DNA of 24,479 bases from Firmicutes bacterium ZCTH02-B6 (GTDB lineage Bacteria > Bacillota > Limnochordia > Limnochordales > ZCTH02-B6): NCBI GenBank assembly GCA_002159155.1, contig LZRQ01000036.1, forward strand, positions 1-24,479, read 5' to 3'. This document shows, piece after piece, positions 14,506 to 22,144 of the stretch. Position 1 is the first letter of the stretch. Each line of letters starts with the position of its first letter. A program made the translations under genes and the position numbers. Under the pieces are notes generated by a model. That model saw nothing but the letters and a program-made list of their open reading frames with translations, was not told where the DNA came from and ran no database searches.

Positions 14506-15512
14506 GTCAGTTGGCGCCTGCCTTCCGCCGCGCCGCCGACCTTGCGGCTCACGAGCGGGACGAACAGCCGCGTGACGACGTTCAAAATAAACGTGACGCC
14601 AAACAGCAGCAGCCCCAGCTCGGTCAAGGCGCTGAGGTACAATCCTCCCGAGACTTCGGCGAATTCGTTGGCCAGCAAGCTCGCGACGGTCTGGCCGGGC
14701 ATGAACAACGACGGGGAAATCAAAGGCACATTCCCAATGACCATTGTCACCGCCATCGTCTCGCCCAGCGCCCTCCCCAGCCCGAGCACGATGGCCGCGA
14801 TGATGCCCGACTTGTTGTACGGCAGCACCGCGTGGCGAATCGTCTCCCACCGGGTCGAACCGAGCGCGAGGCTCGCTTCCCGCTGCGCGATGGGCACCGC
14901 GTGCAGCGCCTCCCGGGTTAGAGACGTGATAATCGGCAAAATCATGATGGCCAAAAGGATGCCGGCCGTCAGCATACCGTAGCCGAATGGTGGGCCTTGA
15001 AAGAGCGGCAGAAAGCCCAGTGTGTTCTGGAGGAAAGGCTGGACGTGTTCGCGGACAAACGGAACAAGTACGAAGATGCCCCACAGGCCGTACACGACGC
15101 TGGGGATGGCGGCGAGAAGTTCGACGAAAAACTCGACGATGCGCCGAATGCGCACCGGCGCCACTTCGGACAAATACGCGGCGAGGCCGATACTGAGCGG
15201 CACCGCCAGCACCAAGGCGACGAGAGAGGAGACGACGGTGCCCCAAATAAACGGTAAGGCGCCGTACACGTCAGACACCGGATCCCAGGCGGTGCCCGTG
15301 ACAAAATCCCAACCGAAGCGGACGATGCTCTCCCAAGAGTTCGTCGTCATCTGCACAGCGTAAACGGCGGCGAGGGCGAGTATGGAACTCGCCGCCGCTG
15401 CCGTTGCGCCACGGAATGCCAACTCTCCGAGCTTTGCCGTTTCGAGCTTTTCATGCGTCATTGCTTGTTGACCTCGAGAGCTGCTCTCGTAGGTGACTAC
15501 AGTAGGTGGCAA
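14502..15512 (-). CDS. pstC: phosphate ABC transporter permease PstC
   Basis: A 336-residue permease with six membrane segments and the EAA loop LTREALHAVPIAQREASLALGSTRWETI, followed by the PstC/PstA-typical GRALGETMAVTMVIGN. I annotate TTG15512 because GGAGG lies 8 nt upstream and only 15 bp separate it from the pstS stop codon; ATG15461 (MTHEKLETAKLG) is the alternative with a weaker site and would give 319 residues, closer to the usual length. Its stop overlaps the pstA start (ATGA). Confidence 0.93.
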   Translation of the reverse strand: MPPTVVTYESSSRGQQAMTHEKLETAKLGELAFRGATAAAASSILALAAVYAVQMTTNSWESIVRFGWDFVTGTAWDPVSDVYGALPFIWGTVVSSLVALVLAVPLSIGLAAYLSEVAPVRIRRIVEFFVELLAAIPSVVYGLWGIFVLVPFVREHVQPFLQNTLGFLPLFQGPPFGYGMLTAGILLAIMILPIITSLTREALHAVPIAQREASLALGSTRWETIRHAVLPYNKSGIIAAIVLGLGRALGETMAVTMVIGNVPLISPSLFMPGQTVASLLANEFAEVSGGLYLSALTELGLLLFGVTFILNVVTRLFVPLVSRKVGGAAEGRRQLT

Positions 15513-15527
15513 AGATAACGCCTCCGC

Positions 15528-16616
15528 TTAGCGGGCTAACGCCGCGTCATCCAACAGCGGTTCGCCGTTGTACGTCAGGCCCAGTAAAGTTTGTTCCAGC
15601 TGCTTGACGACCGCTTCCGGCAGCGGCGCGTAGTCCAGCTCCGGAGCGAACTTTTGCCCGTCGTGAATCGCCCACCAGAGGAATTCGGCCAGCGCTTTGC
15701 CCTTTTCGTAGTCGTAAGCTTCCTCGTACACAAGTAGCCACGTGAACGTCGCAATCGGGTAAGCGTCGGGGCCGGCGCCGTCGACGATGGACACCCGGTA
15801 GTCGGCAGGCATGTCAACGCCTGCGGCGGTCAAGCTGGCGCCCTCCAGGGAAGGCATGACGAAGTTGCCGTCTTTGTTGCGCAAAGCCGCTTGCGCCAAG
15901 TTGTTCTGCGCGGCGTAGGCTTGCTCGACGTAGCCGATGGCGCCTGGCAGCTGCCGCACGAGACCCGCGACGCCTTCGTTGCCGCGAGCGCCAAGGCCCG
16001 TGGGCCAGTTGAGCGAGCGGCCGCGGCCGACGGTGCTTTCCCACTTTTCGGATACGGTGCTCAGGTAGTCGCTGAACGTGAACGTGGTGCCGCTGGCGTC
16101 GGCCCGGCGGGCTACTGCGATGGCCAAGTTGGGCAGCCGCAGGTCGGGGTTGACTTCTTGAATGCGCGGGTCGTTCCAGTGGGTGACTTCGCCGAGGAAG
16201 ATGTCGGCCAAGACGTCCGGCGTCAGCTTCAGACCCGAGCCGATGCCGGGGATGTTGTAGACGATGGAGACCGCACCGATAACGGTCGGAATGTGCACGA
16301 CTGGGCGCTCGGCCTGGGCCAGCTCCTCGTCGGTCATCGGAGCGTCGGAAGCTCCGAAGTCGACGGTGCGAGCCAGCGTCTGCCGCACGCCGCCGCCGCT
16401 GCCGATGGACTGATAGTTGATCTGCACGCCGGTGAGCTTGTAGTATTCGTCAAACCACTTCGAGTAAATCGGGTACGGGAACGAAGCGCCGGCGCCCGTC
16501 AGCTGGAGCTGCTGAGCGGAAGCGGAGCGCGTGAACACGCCGGAGACAACGACAAGCGACAACGCAGCCAGCAAGGTCTGCTTGACCCATCGTTTCGTCA
16601 GCACGCTGCTGAACAT
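15528..16616 (-). CDS. pstS: phosphate-binding protein PstS, non-lipoprotein type
   Basis: A 362-residue periplasmic phosphate-binding protein. The signal peptide MFSSVLTKRWVKQTLLAALSLVVVSGVFTRSASA ends in a signal peptidase I site (ASA-QQ); there is no lipobox Cys, unlike most PstS proteins of monoderm Firmicutes. The mature start QLTGAGASFPYPIYSKWFDEY is diagnostic, as are GSGGGVRQTLARTVDFGASDAP and the phosphate-contact segment RRADASGTTFTFSDYL. Length is normal. ATG16616 is preceded by AAAGGGG; the frame is open to 16667 without a site. A five-repeat Pho box lies 99-147 bp upstream. It heads the pstSCAB operon. The free form implies a retained periplasm. Confidence 0.96.
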   Translation of the reverse strand: MFSSVLTKRWVKQTLLAALSLVVVSGVFTRSASAQQLQLTGAGASFPYPIYSKWFDEYYKLTGVQINYQSIGSGGGVRQTLARTVDFGASDAPMTDEELAQAERPVVHIPTVIGAVSIVYNIPGIGSGLKLTPDVLADIFLGEVTHWNDPRIQEVNPDLRLPNLAIAVARRADASGTTFTFSDYLSTVSEKWESTVGRGRSLNWPTGLGARGNEGVAGLVRQLPGAIGYVEQAYAAQNNLAQAALRNKDGNFVMPSLEGASLTAAGVDMPADYRVSIVDGAGPDAYPIATFTWLLVYEEAYDYEKGKALAEFLWWAIHDGQKFAPELDYAPLPEAVVKQLEQTLLGLTYNGEPLLDDAALAR

Positions 16617-16714
16617 AAGCTGGACCCCTTTCGTGTCAACCGACCTTTTGGTCGGCTCGTGGAGCAAATTCGGCTGCAGCCACTTCCAGCGTAGAGAACG
16701 GGCTCGTTGGATGG

Positions 16715-16763
16715 GTTAGATGCGCATTAACGTTTTGTTAGAGGAGCGTTAGAACGATGTTAA
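16715..16763 (-). promoter_or_regulatory. Pho box: five direct repeats at exact 11-bp period
   Basis: On the plus strand GTTAG, ATTAA, GTTAG, GTTAG and GTTAA begin at 16715, 16726, 16737, 16748 and 16759, each 11 bp apart. Read on the minus strand toward pstS they are TTAAC, CTAAC, CTAAC, TTAAT and CTAAC, matching the Bacillus-type PhoP repeat (TTAACA-like at 11-bp spacing). The promoter of pstSCAB should lie just downstream; no consensus -10 is evident, as is common for activated promoters. Confidence 0.88.
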
Positions 16764-16790
16764 AAAAGCGCCCTGCTCGGTGCGCGTTTT
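16762..16790 (-). terminator. possible weak terminator after phoR
   Basis: On the minus strand AAAAC-GCGC, a 10-nt loop and GCGC-TTTTTT. The GC stem is only 4 bp, so strength is doubtful; the T-run is good and runs into the Pho box. Confidence 0.3.
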
Positions 16791-16919
16791 ATCGCGTGAA
16801 GGGCACGAGGGAGGCCGGGGGACCTCTTAGCGCTCCCGGTACACTTTGACGACGCGAGGATACTGGCGGAAGTCGAACTTGCCGCACCCTCGATTTGCGG
16901 CGTCTCGAACAGACAGTAC

Positions 16920-17963
16920 TTACGATCGACCCCGTTGTACGGCGGGCAGCTCTACCGTGAAGGACGATCCGTGGCCGGGTTCGCTCTCCACCGACACTTT
17001 GCCGCGGTGGGCGTCCACGATGTGCTTAACGATGGCCAAGCCCAGCCCCGTGGCGCCGGTGGCGCGGGAGCGCGCTTTGTCCACACGGTAGAAGCGCTCG
17101 AAAATGCGCGGCAGGTCGGCCGGGGGGATGCCGATGCCGGTGTCGGTGACCCGCAGCGCCACTTTGTCGGCTTCAGCCCATCCGGACACGGTGACGCTGC
17201 CTCCCGCCGGCGTGTACTGGATGCCGTTGCTGACCAGGTTGTACACCACTTGCTCAATCTGGACCGGATCGCACTCCAGGCGTAGCTCCGGCGGCACTTC
17301 GTTGCTCAGCTTGACGCGGGCCTGATCGGCTTGACCTTTCAGTTGCGTCAAGACGCGACCGACGATGTTGTGCAAGTTCGCCCCCACAAATTGCGGCGAC
17401 GCCTGGCCCGACTCGATCCGGGACAAGTTCAGCATGTCTTCTACCAGGCGCTGCATGCGCTGCGCTTCCCGCACGACGGCCACGAGAAAGCGCGTCTTCT
17501 GCTCTTCATCTTCCGGCGGATCGTACAGCAGCGTCTCTGCGTAGCCGAGGATGGAAGTTAGCGGGCTGCGCAGCTCGTGGGACACGTTGGCCACGAATTC
17601 CCGCCGCATCGTCTGCAGCTGCTTCACCAGCTCCAGCTGCGACATCGCGATGACGACCGCTTGCACGTCTTCGTCCGGCGACGGCGCGATGGGCACGATG
17701 CGGGCCGCCAGCTCCACCTCGTCCGGATTCAGCTTCACCGACACCTGCTGCGACTTGCCTGCGGCGATGGCTTGGTCCACCGCTTCTTGCAGATGCGGAT
17801 CCGGCAAGACCGCGCTCAGGTCCCGCCCGACGACGCTACGGGCGTCGACGCGGCGCATGCGAGCCAGCTGGGGGCTTACCCAGCGGATGGTGCCGTCGCC
17901 GGCGAGCAAAATGAACATGTCGTCCGACAGCTCGAGGATGGTGCGCAAAATGAGAGCGTCCAT
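16920..17963 (-). CDS. phoR: PhoR-type sensor histidine kinase, soluble
   Basis: A 347-residue kinase. A PAS domain occupies about 8-108 (ELSDDMFILLAGDGTIRWVSPQLARM), followed by HisKA with FVANVSHELRSPLTSILGYAE (phospho-acceptor His129) and HATPase_c with NLVSNGIQYT, DTGIGIPPADLPRIFERFYR and GLGLAIVKHIV. The PAS-to-HisKA join is typical of PhoR. Unlike classical PhoR it has no N-terminal membrane segments, so it should be cytoplasmic. Start ATG17963 overlaps the phoP stop by one base (TGATG); GTG17966 is an alternative. The gene lies between phoP and the Pho-boxed pst operon, which gives the assignment. Sensing presumably goes through the Pst complex, but no phoU is nearby. Confidence 0.9.
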   Translation of the reverse strand: MDALILRTILELSDDMFILLAGDGTIRWVSPQLARMRRVDARSVVGRDLSAVLPDPHLQEAVDQAIAAGKSQQVSVKLNPDEVELAARIVPIAPSPDEDVQAVVIAMSQLELVKQLQTMRREFVANVSHELRSPLTSILGYAETLLYDPPEDEEQKTRFLVAVVREAQRMQRLVEDMLNLSRIESGQASPQFVGANLHNIVGRVLTQLKGQADQARVKLSNEVPPELRLECDPVQIEQVVYNLVSNGIQYTPAGGSVTVSGWAEADKVALRVTDTGIGIPPADLPRIFERFYRVDKARSRATGATGLGLAIVKHIVDAHRGKVSVESEPGHGSSFTVELPAVQRGRS

Positions 17964-18691
17964 CACGACGGGGTCTCACCGCCGCGCCAACGGTAGCCCA
18001 TGCCGCGCACCGTCTCGATCCAGAGGGGGGCGGCGGCGCTGTCGCCCAGCTTTTCCCGCAAGTATCGCACGTACACGTCCACCACTCGAGGATCACCCAC
18101 GAAATCTTCGCCCCACACTTTGTCCAGCAGCTCGTCCCGGGCCCATACCCGACCGGGCTCTTGCACGAACACCGACAGCAAGGCGAACTCCGTGGGCGAC
18201 AGCTGAACCTCTTGCCCCCGAAGGCGGACGTCTTTGCGCACTAGGTCCACGGCCAGGTCGCCGAACTGAATTTGCTCCGTCTGGCTTTCGCTTTCCGCAG
18301 CCTGTCCCAAGCGGCGCAGCAGCGCCCGCACCCGGGCCACTAGCTCCCGCGGGTTGAAAGGCTTTGTCACGTAGTCGTCGGCGCCGATTTCCAACCCGAC
18401 AATTTTGTCCACGTCGTCGGCCCGGGCCGTGAGCATGATGACGGGCACGTCGCTTTTGCGCCGGATGCGCCGGCACACTTCAAACCCGTCCATGTCCGGC
18501 AGCATCAAGTCGAGGACGACCAGGTCGGGTTTGGACTCGGTGGCCAGCCGATATCCTTCCACGCCGGTGGTGGCCAGCATCACGTCAAATCCGGCCCGCC
18601 GCAGGTGGTATTCGACCAGTTCCAAAATGCTCTCTTCGTCGTCGACGACGAGGACGCGCTTCGGCGCCGGCGCGTTGGTCGTCTCGCTCAA
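17963..18691 (-). CDS. phoP: PhoP-type response regulator (OmpR family)
   Basis: A 242-residue regulator. The receiver domain (about 12-125) has the acidic pair D17/D18, phospho-acceptor D61 in LVVLDLMLPDMDG and K110 in YVTKPF. The winged-helix DNA-binding domain (about 140-238) includes VQLSPTEFALLSVFVQEPG, ARDELLDKVWGEDF, RVVDVYVRYLREKLG and VRGMGYRW. The start is TTG18691, with AAAGGAGG spaced 7 nt; the frame is open much further upstream but that part overlaps the promoter and has no site. It is expected to bind the repeats at 16715-16763 and activate pstSCAB. It is cotranscribed with phoR. Confidence 0.93.
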   Translation of the reverse strand: MSETTNAPAPKRVLVVDDEESILELVEYHLRRAGFDVMLATTGVEGYRLATESKPDLVVLDLMLPDMDGFEVCRRIRRKSDVPVIMLTARADDVDKIVGLEIGADDYVTKPFNPRELVARVRALLRRLGQAAESESQTEQIQFGDLAVDLVRKDVRLRGQEVQLSPTEFALLSVFVQEPGRVWARDELLDKVWGEDFVGDPRVVDVYVRYLREKLGDSAAAPLWIETVRGMGYRWRGGETPS

Positions 18692-18767
18692 GGGCGGCCC
18701 TCCTTTCGGCCGGAAGCGCGCGGCGTCGCTGCACCGCGGACGCCCATCCAGCGCCGTGGTCGATCCA

Positions 18768-18797
18768 AGTATAGCGCGTGCGAAAGAGAGGGCGCAA
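18768..18797 (-). promoter_or_regulatory. promoter for phoP-phoR
   Basis: On the minus strand TTGCGC (18797-18792), an 18-bp spacer and TATACT (18773-18768). The predicted start near 18761 gives a leader of about 70 nt. No Pho repeats are seen here. Confidence 0.6.
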
Positions 18798-18867
18798 AAA
18801 GGGCGGGATAGTCCGGCAGATGTCCGGCAAAACGGGGTGGGCTTGGGCTGCCGGACAGGGCACAAGG

Positions 18868-18904
18868 AAGGCCCTTCGGAAATCTGCTTCCGAAGGGCCT
18901 TTTT
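18868..18904. terminator. intrinsic terminator after the tRNA pair
   Basis: A perfect 13-bp stem (18869-18881 with 18888-18900), loop ATCTGC, flanked by TTTTT on the plus side. It lies just after the 3' end of the minus-strand tRNA-Thr gene, whose transcript would meet the hairpin with a poorer U-tract (TTCCTTG). It may also block plus-strand transcription. Confidence 0.8.
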
Positions 18905-18906
18905 AC

Positions 18907-18982
18907 TGGAGCTGGCGACCGGGCTCGAACCGGTGACCTACGCATTACGAGTGCGTCGCTCTACCGACTGAGCTACGCCAGC
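18907..18982 (-). tRNA. tRNA-Thr(CGT)
   Basis: A 76-nt cloverleaf with encoded CCA. Acceptor GCTGGCG/CGCCAGC, D arm with AGCTCAGTCGGTAGAGC, anticodon arm ACGCA-CTCGTAA-TGCGT with anticodon CGT, T arm CCGGTTCGAGCCCGG, discriminator T. It reads codon ACG. It is 10 bp downstream of tRNA-Gly in the same transcript. Confidence 0.97.
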
Positions 18983-18992
18983 ACAACAAAAG

Positions 18993-19067
18993 TGGAGCGG
19001 ATGACGGGATTCGAACCCGCGGCCCTCGGCTTGGGAAGCCGATGCTCTACCACTGAGCTACATCCGC
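18993..19067 (-). tRNA. tRNA-Gly(CCC)
   Basis: A 75-nt cloverleaf with encoded CCA. Acceptor GCGGATG/CATCCGC, anticodon arm TCGGC-TTCCCAA-GCCGA with anticodon CCC, T loop TTCGAAT, discriminator T. It reads codon GGG. It is the first of two tRNAs behind the promoter at 19099-19127. Confidence 0.97.
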
Positions 19068-19098
19068 ACGCTCTCAGGCATCCGCACCAGCACAACTT

Positions 19099-19127
19099 AG
19101 TATATGCCAGCCGCCGCGAAAGATCAA
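19099..19127 (-). promoter_or_regulatory. promoter of the tRNA-Gly/tRNA-Thr operon
   Basis: On the minus strand TTGATC (19127-19122), exactly 17 bp, TATACT (19104-19099). The predicted start near 19092 is 25 nt before the mature tRNA-Gly. Confidence 0.75.
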
Positions 19128-19165
19128 GCGCCTCTTGGGACACGCTACAACCGGAGGTGAGGCGG

Positions 19166-19420
19166 GTGCGCCCGCGTGGATTCCGCCGCCGACGGCTGCT
19201 TGGCATCGACAATCCCGACGACGCCGAGTTGCTGTCCCGGTCGCTGACCGGTGACGAGACGCTCGTGGGCATCGACAGCCCGGACGATGTCGACGTTTAC
19301 TTGACGGACGACCTGTACGATGCCGACGACAACTACTATTTCAGCGGCGACGACGCCTTCCGTGGCCATGGCCGCGACAACGTGTATCGCCGCGGCGACG
19401 AGGAGCGGTGGCGGTACTAG
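19166..19420 (+). CDS. small acidic protein of unknown function
   Basis: An 84-residue protein that I do not recognise. The first 11 residues are basic (MRPRGFRRRRL); the rest is very acidic with many Asp and Tyr (DDLYDADDNYYFSGDD). A short motif occurs twice: LLGIDNPDDAELL (10-22) and LVGIDSPDDVDVY (33-45). It has no membrane segment or Cys. GGAGG (19153-19157) is spaced 8 nt from GTG19166, and its stop lies 6 bp before the DUF421 gene, so it is probably translated and coupled to that membrane protein. An upstream part of the same frame is antisense to the tRNAs and not coding. Confidence 0.7.
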   Translation: MRPRGFRRRRLLGIDNPDDAELLSRSLTGDETLVGIDSPDDVDVYLTDDLYDADDNYYFSGDDAFRGHGRDNVYRRGDEERWRY

Positions 19421-19426
19421 GCCGGC

Positions 19427-20149
19427 GTGTTCGGCGTTCTCATTCTCCGTACGCTGCTGGTGTACGTGGCGCTGCTGGTGGTCGTCCGGCTGACGGGCAA
19501 GCGGGAAATGGGGCACGTGTCGCCCTTTGACTTTGTGGTCGCCATCCTCATCGCGGAAGTTGCGGTGCTGCCCATCGCCGAACCCCAGCGGCCTGTATGG
19601 AACGGCCTAGTGCCGCTGGCCACCATTGTGTTCGCGGAGCTCGCCTTGTCTTGGCTCACCCTCAAGAGCCAACGGGTGCGGGACGTCGTGACGGGCCGGC
19701 CAAGCATCGTCATCCGCGACGGCCGGCTCGTAGAGGAAGAGCTGCGCTCCGTGCGGTTCTGCATCGACGACCTGTTGGAAAGCCTGCGGTCCAAGGATGT
19801 GGCCGACATCACCGACGTCGAAGTGGCCATCCTGGAACCCAACGGCTCCCTCAGCGTGATCCGGAAGTCCCAGTGCCGGCCGGTGACCCCGGCCGACTTG
19901 GGCGTCTCCACCCGCTACGAGGGATTGCCGCTACCCGTCATCAAGGACGGCGTCATCAACGACGAGGCCTTGGCGGCGGCTGGCCTCGACCGGGCGTGGC
20001 TCAACGAAGAGCTCCGCCGCCGCGGCATTGGCCGGGCACGCGAGGTCTTTTACGCGCAGCTCAACACGGCGGGAGAACTCTTTGTCCAGCTGCGAAAGGC
20101 GCGCGGCCGGGACTTGCCCGGTGATGGTACCACGCCGCGGGACCCTTGA
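19427..20149 (+). CDS. DUF421/YetF-family membrane protein
   Basis: A 240-residue protein. Three membrane segments lie at about 3-22, 34-52 and 60-79, with the family motif RLTGKREMGHVSPFDFVVAILIAEVAVLP (21-49) between the first and second. The soluble part includes GRPSIVIRDGRLVEEELRSVRFCIDDLLESLRSKDVADITDVEVAILEPNGSLSVI, typical of the YetF domain, and a less conserved tail. GTG19427 follows the upstream stop by 6 bp, so translational coupling is likely. The family is common in spore-forming Firmicutes, but its molecular function is not established. Confidence 0.93.
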   Translation: MFGVLILRTLLVYVALLVVVRLTGKREMGHVSPFDFVVAILIAEVAVLPIAEPQRPVWNGLVPLATIVFAELALSWLTLKSQRVRDVVTGRPSIVIRDGRLVEEELRSVRFCIDDLLESLRSKDVADITDVEVAILEPNGSLSVIRKSQCRPVTPADLGVSTRYEGLPLPVIKDGVINDEALAAAGLDRAWLNEELRRRGIGRAREVFYAQLNTAGELFVQLRKARGRDLPGDGTTPRDP

Positions 20150-20255
20150 GCCGACCTTCCAACTATGCGGCGTTGGGCCCTTTGCTGCTATACCCACAGG
20201 CCCTGCCGCGCTCCGAGCCGTGCGGTAAAATGGAGGGGCAAGGGAGTGAACCCCG

Positions 20256-20957
20256 TTGTCGCGCCCTCCATACCGCGTCATGATTGTTGAAGACGACGAT
20301 AAACTAGCCTCCATCCTCGCCGCCGAGCTCGAGCGGTTTGGGTATGACGTGGTGCAGGCGGCGGATTTCGGCAAGGTGCGGGAGGAATTCGCCGCCCACC
20401 GGCCCGACCTGGTCCTCCTGGACATCAACTTGCCCCGTTACGACGGTTTCTACTGGTGCCGCCAGATCCGCCAAATGTCCCGGGTGCCCATCATCTTTAT
20501 CTCCGCTCGCGACAGCGCCTTTGATCAGGTGCGTGCACTGGAAAACGGCGGCGACGACTTCATTACGAAACCGTTTGACCTGGAGCTGTGTATGGCCAAG
20601 ATCCAGAGCGTCATCCGGCGCGCCTACGGCGAGTATGCCCTGGGCCTGGAAACCGATGTCATCTGGGCCGGCGGGCTTTGGCTGCGCAAAAGCGACAACC
20701 GCGCCAGCTTCCAGGGAAAGGAAGTCGAGCTCTCCCCGAAAGAGGCGCGCCTCCTGGAGCACCTCATGCGGCGCCACGGGCACGTCGTTTCCCGAGAGGA
20801 ACTGTTGGAGGCACTCTGGGACGACGTGGATTTTGTCGACGACAACACCCTCAACGTCAATGTGGCCCGCCTGCGGCGGCGCCTGGGCGAGCTGGGGCTT
20901 GAAGACGCCGTCGAAACCAAACGTGGCCAGGGATATCGCCTCGTGGTGGCCGACTAA
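20256..20957 (+). CDS. Bce-type response regulator (OmpR family)
   Basis: A 233-residue regulator. Receiver: acidic cluster EDDD (12-15), phospho-acceptor D56 in LVLLDINLPRYDGFYWCRQIR (the FYWCR segment is characteristic of BceR-like regulators), K105 in ITKPF. The winged helix (about 140-230) has ELSPKEARLLEHLMRRHGHVVSREELLEALWDD and NTLNVNVARLRRRLGELG. Start TTG20256 has AAGGGAG 9 nt upstream. A weak promoter (CTGCCG, 17 bp, TAAAAT at 20226-20231) may serve it. It is followed by its kinase and the ABC pair, the usual Bce gene order. The likely DNA target is the repeat pair at 22145-22172. Confidence 0.92.
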   Translation: MSRPPYRVMIVEDDDKLASILAAELERFGYDVVQAADFGKVREEFAAHRPDLVLLDINLPRYDGFYWCRQIRQMSRVPIIFISARDSAFDQVRALENGGDDFITKPFDLELCMAKIQSVIRRAYGEYALGLETDVIWAGGLWLRKSDNRASFQGKEVELSPKEARLLEHLMRRHGHVVSREELLEALWDDVDFVDDNTLNVNVARLRRRLGELGLEDAVETKRGQGYRLVVAD

Positions 20958-21031
20958 CACGCCCGTCGCGACGGGGGTGTGGATGTGCTCAGGCGCCTGG
21001 CCCGCGGGAAACCGAGAAAGAGGGGACGCGG

Positions 21032-22138
21032 GTGAAGCTGGGAGCGTTCCTGCGGGATCGCGCCGCCTACATCGCGAGTTACGCCGCCTTTGGCCTTTTG
21101 TGCATCGTCCTCGTGCAGTTGGACCTGCGCCTTTCGGGCGCGTCCTTGCGCTATGTCAACGTCGTGTACCTGCTGATTTTGGGTGCGGCCATCTTGGCGC
21201 TTTTTCTCCTGCACGATTTCCAACGATCTCGGCGGTTTTACAGGCGCCTCGAAGCGGCAGCCCGCGCCGAGGGATTGGCTGCCGCGGCCGCCTTGCCCGA
21301 ACCGGCCAGCCTCGAGCAGCGGATTGTGTTCGACGCTTGGCAGCTCTTCAACGGCAGGCTCCAGAGCGAGCTGGCCCGGGAACGGGAGCGAGGCGCGGCG
21401 CGAGTGGCCATGATCAGCCAGTGGGCGCATCATATGAAGACGCCGGTTTCCGTCATCGGCCTCGAGCTGCAAAAGGCTGCCCGGCTGCCAGCGGAAGCCG
21501 AGCTCACCGCCATCCTCGCGAGCATCGCCGAGGAAGCCTCGCACCTGGACGCACAGCTCGTGATGTTGCTCAACGTCAACCGCTTGGACGACTTCGCCGC
21601 GGATCTGAAACCGGAGACGGTAGATCTCGTCGCGCTTGCCCGCGGGGTCATCAACGACAATCGCCGGGCGTTTATCGCCCACCGCGTCTACCCGCGGCTC
21701 GACGAACCGGATCCTGCCGTGCTTTCGCCGGAGCGGCTCCGAGTGGGGACGGACGCCAAGTGGCTGCGGCTGGTGCTGCAGCAGATCATCAGCAATGCCA
21801 TCAAGTACGCGGCCCGGCCCGACAGGGACGGGCGGGTGCGCGTCGGTTTCAGGCAGGAAGGCGACGAGACGGTTTTGGAGGTCGCCGACGATGGTGTCGG
21901 CATCCCAGCGGAGGATCTTGGGCGGGTATTTGAGCCTTTCTTCACCGGGGCCAACGGGCGCCTGCATCCCCGGGCGACGGGTATGGGCCTTTACCTGGCG
22001 CGAGAGGTGTGCAGGCGGCTGGGCCACCGGATCACCATAGCTTCCATACCGGGCCAAGGGACGTGCGTCAGGCTGCACTTTGCGCCGGACCCGACGTTGC
22101 ACGCGGGGCTAGCCCCTGCGCTGGATGGGGAAAGGTGA
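21032..22138 (+). CDS. Bce-type intramembrane-sensing histidine kinase
   Basis: A 368-residue kinase. Two membrane helices (about 13-30 and 42-61) are joined by a short loop, so there is no sensory domain: the hallmark of BceS-like kinases that read the flux of their partner ABC transporter. The phosphotransfer motif is QWAHHMKTPVSV with H133 in the HxxKTP pattern. HATPase_c follows: IISNAIKYA, DDGVGIPAEDLGRVFEPFF, ATGMGLYLAREV. Start GTG21032 is preceded by AGAGGGG; it lies 75 bp after the regulator gene. Its signalling should depend on the permease encoded at 22999, which is truncated here. Confidence 0.92.
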   Translation: MKLGAFLRDRAAYIASYAAFGLLCIVLVQLDLRLSGASLRYVNVVYLLILGAAILALFLLHDFQRSRRFYRRLEAAARAEGLAAAAALPEPASLEQRIVFDAWQLFNGRLQSELARERERGAARVAMISQWAHHMKTPVSVIGLELQKAARLPAEAELTAILASIAEEASHLDAQLVMLLNVNRLDDFAADLKPETVDLVALARGVINDNRRAFIAHRVYPRLDEPDPAVLSPERLRVGTDAKWLRLVLQQIISNAIKYAARPDRDGRVRVGFRQEGDETVLEVADDGVGIPAEDLGRVFEPFFTGANGRLHPRATGMGLYLAREVCRRLGHRITIASIPGQGTCVRLHFAPDPTLHAGLAPALDGER

Positions 22139-22144
22139 CGGATT

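Noticed and set aside
18992..19165. Upstream extension of the small acidic protein frame
   Set aside because: It reads the antisense of tRNA-Gly (TGFEPAALGLGSRCSTTELHP is a typical artefact); the real start is GTG19166 with GGAGG upstream.
20338..21933. 531-codon plus-strand frame across the regulator and kinase
   Set aside because: A shifted-frame shadow; both real genes have full family motifs in their own frames with good start sites.
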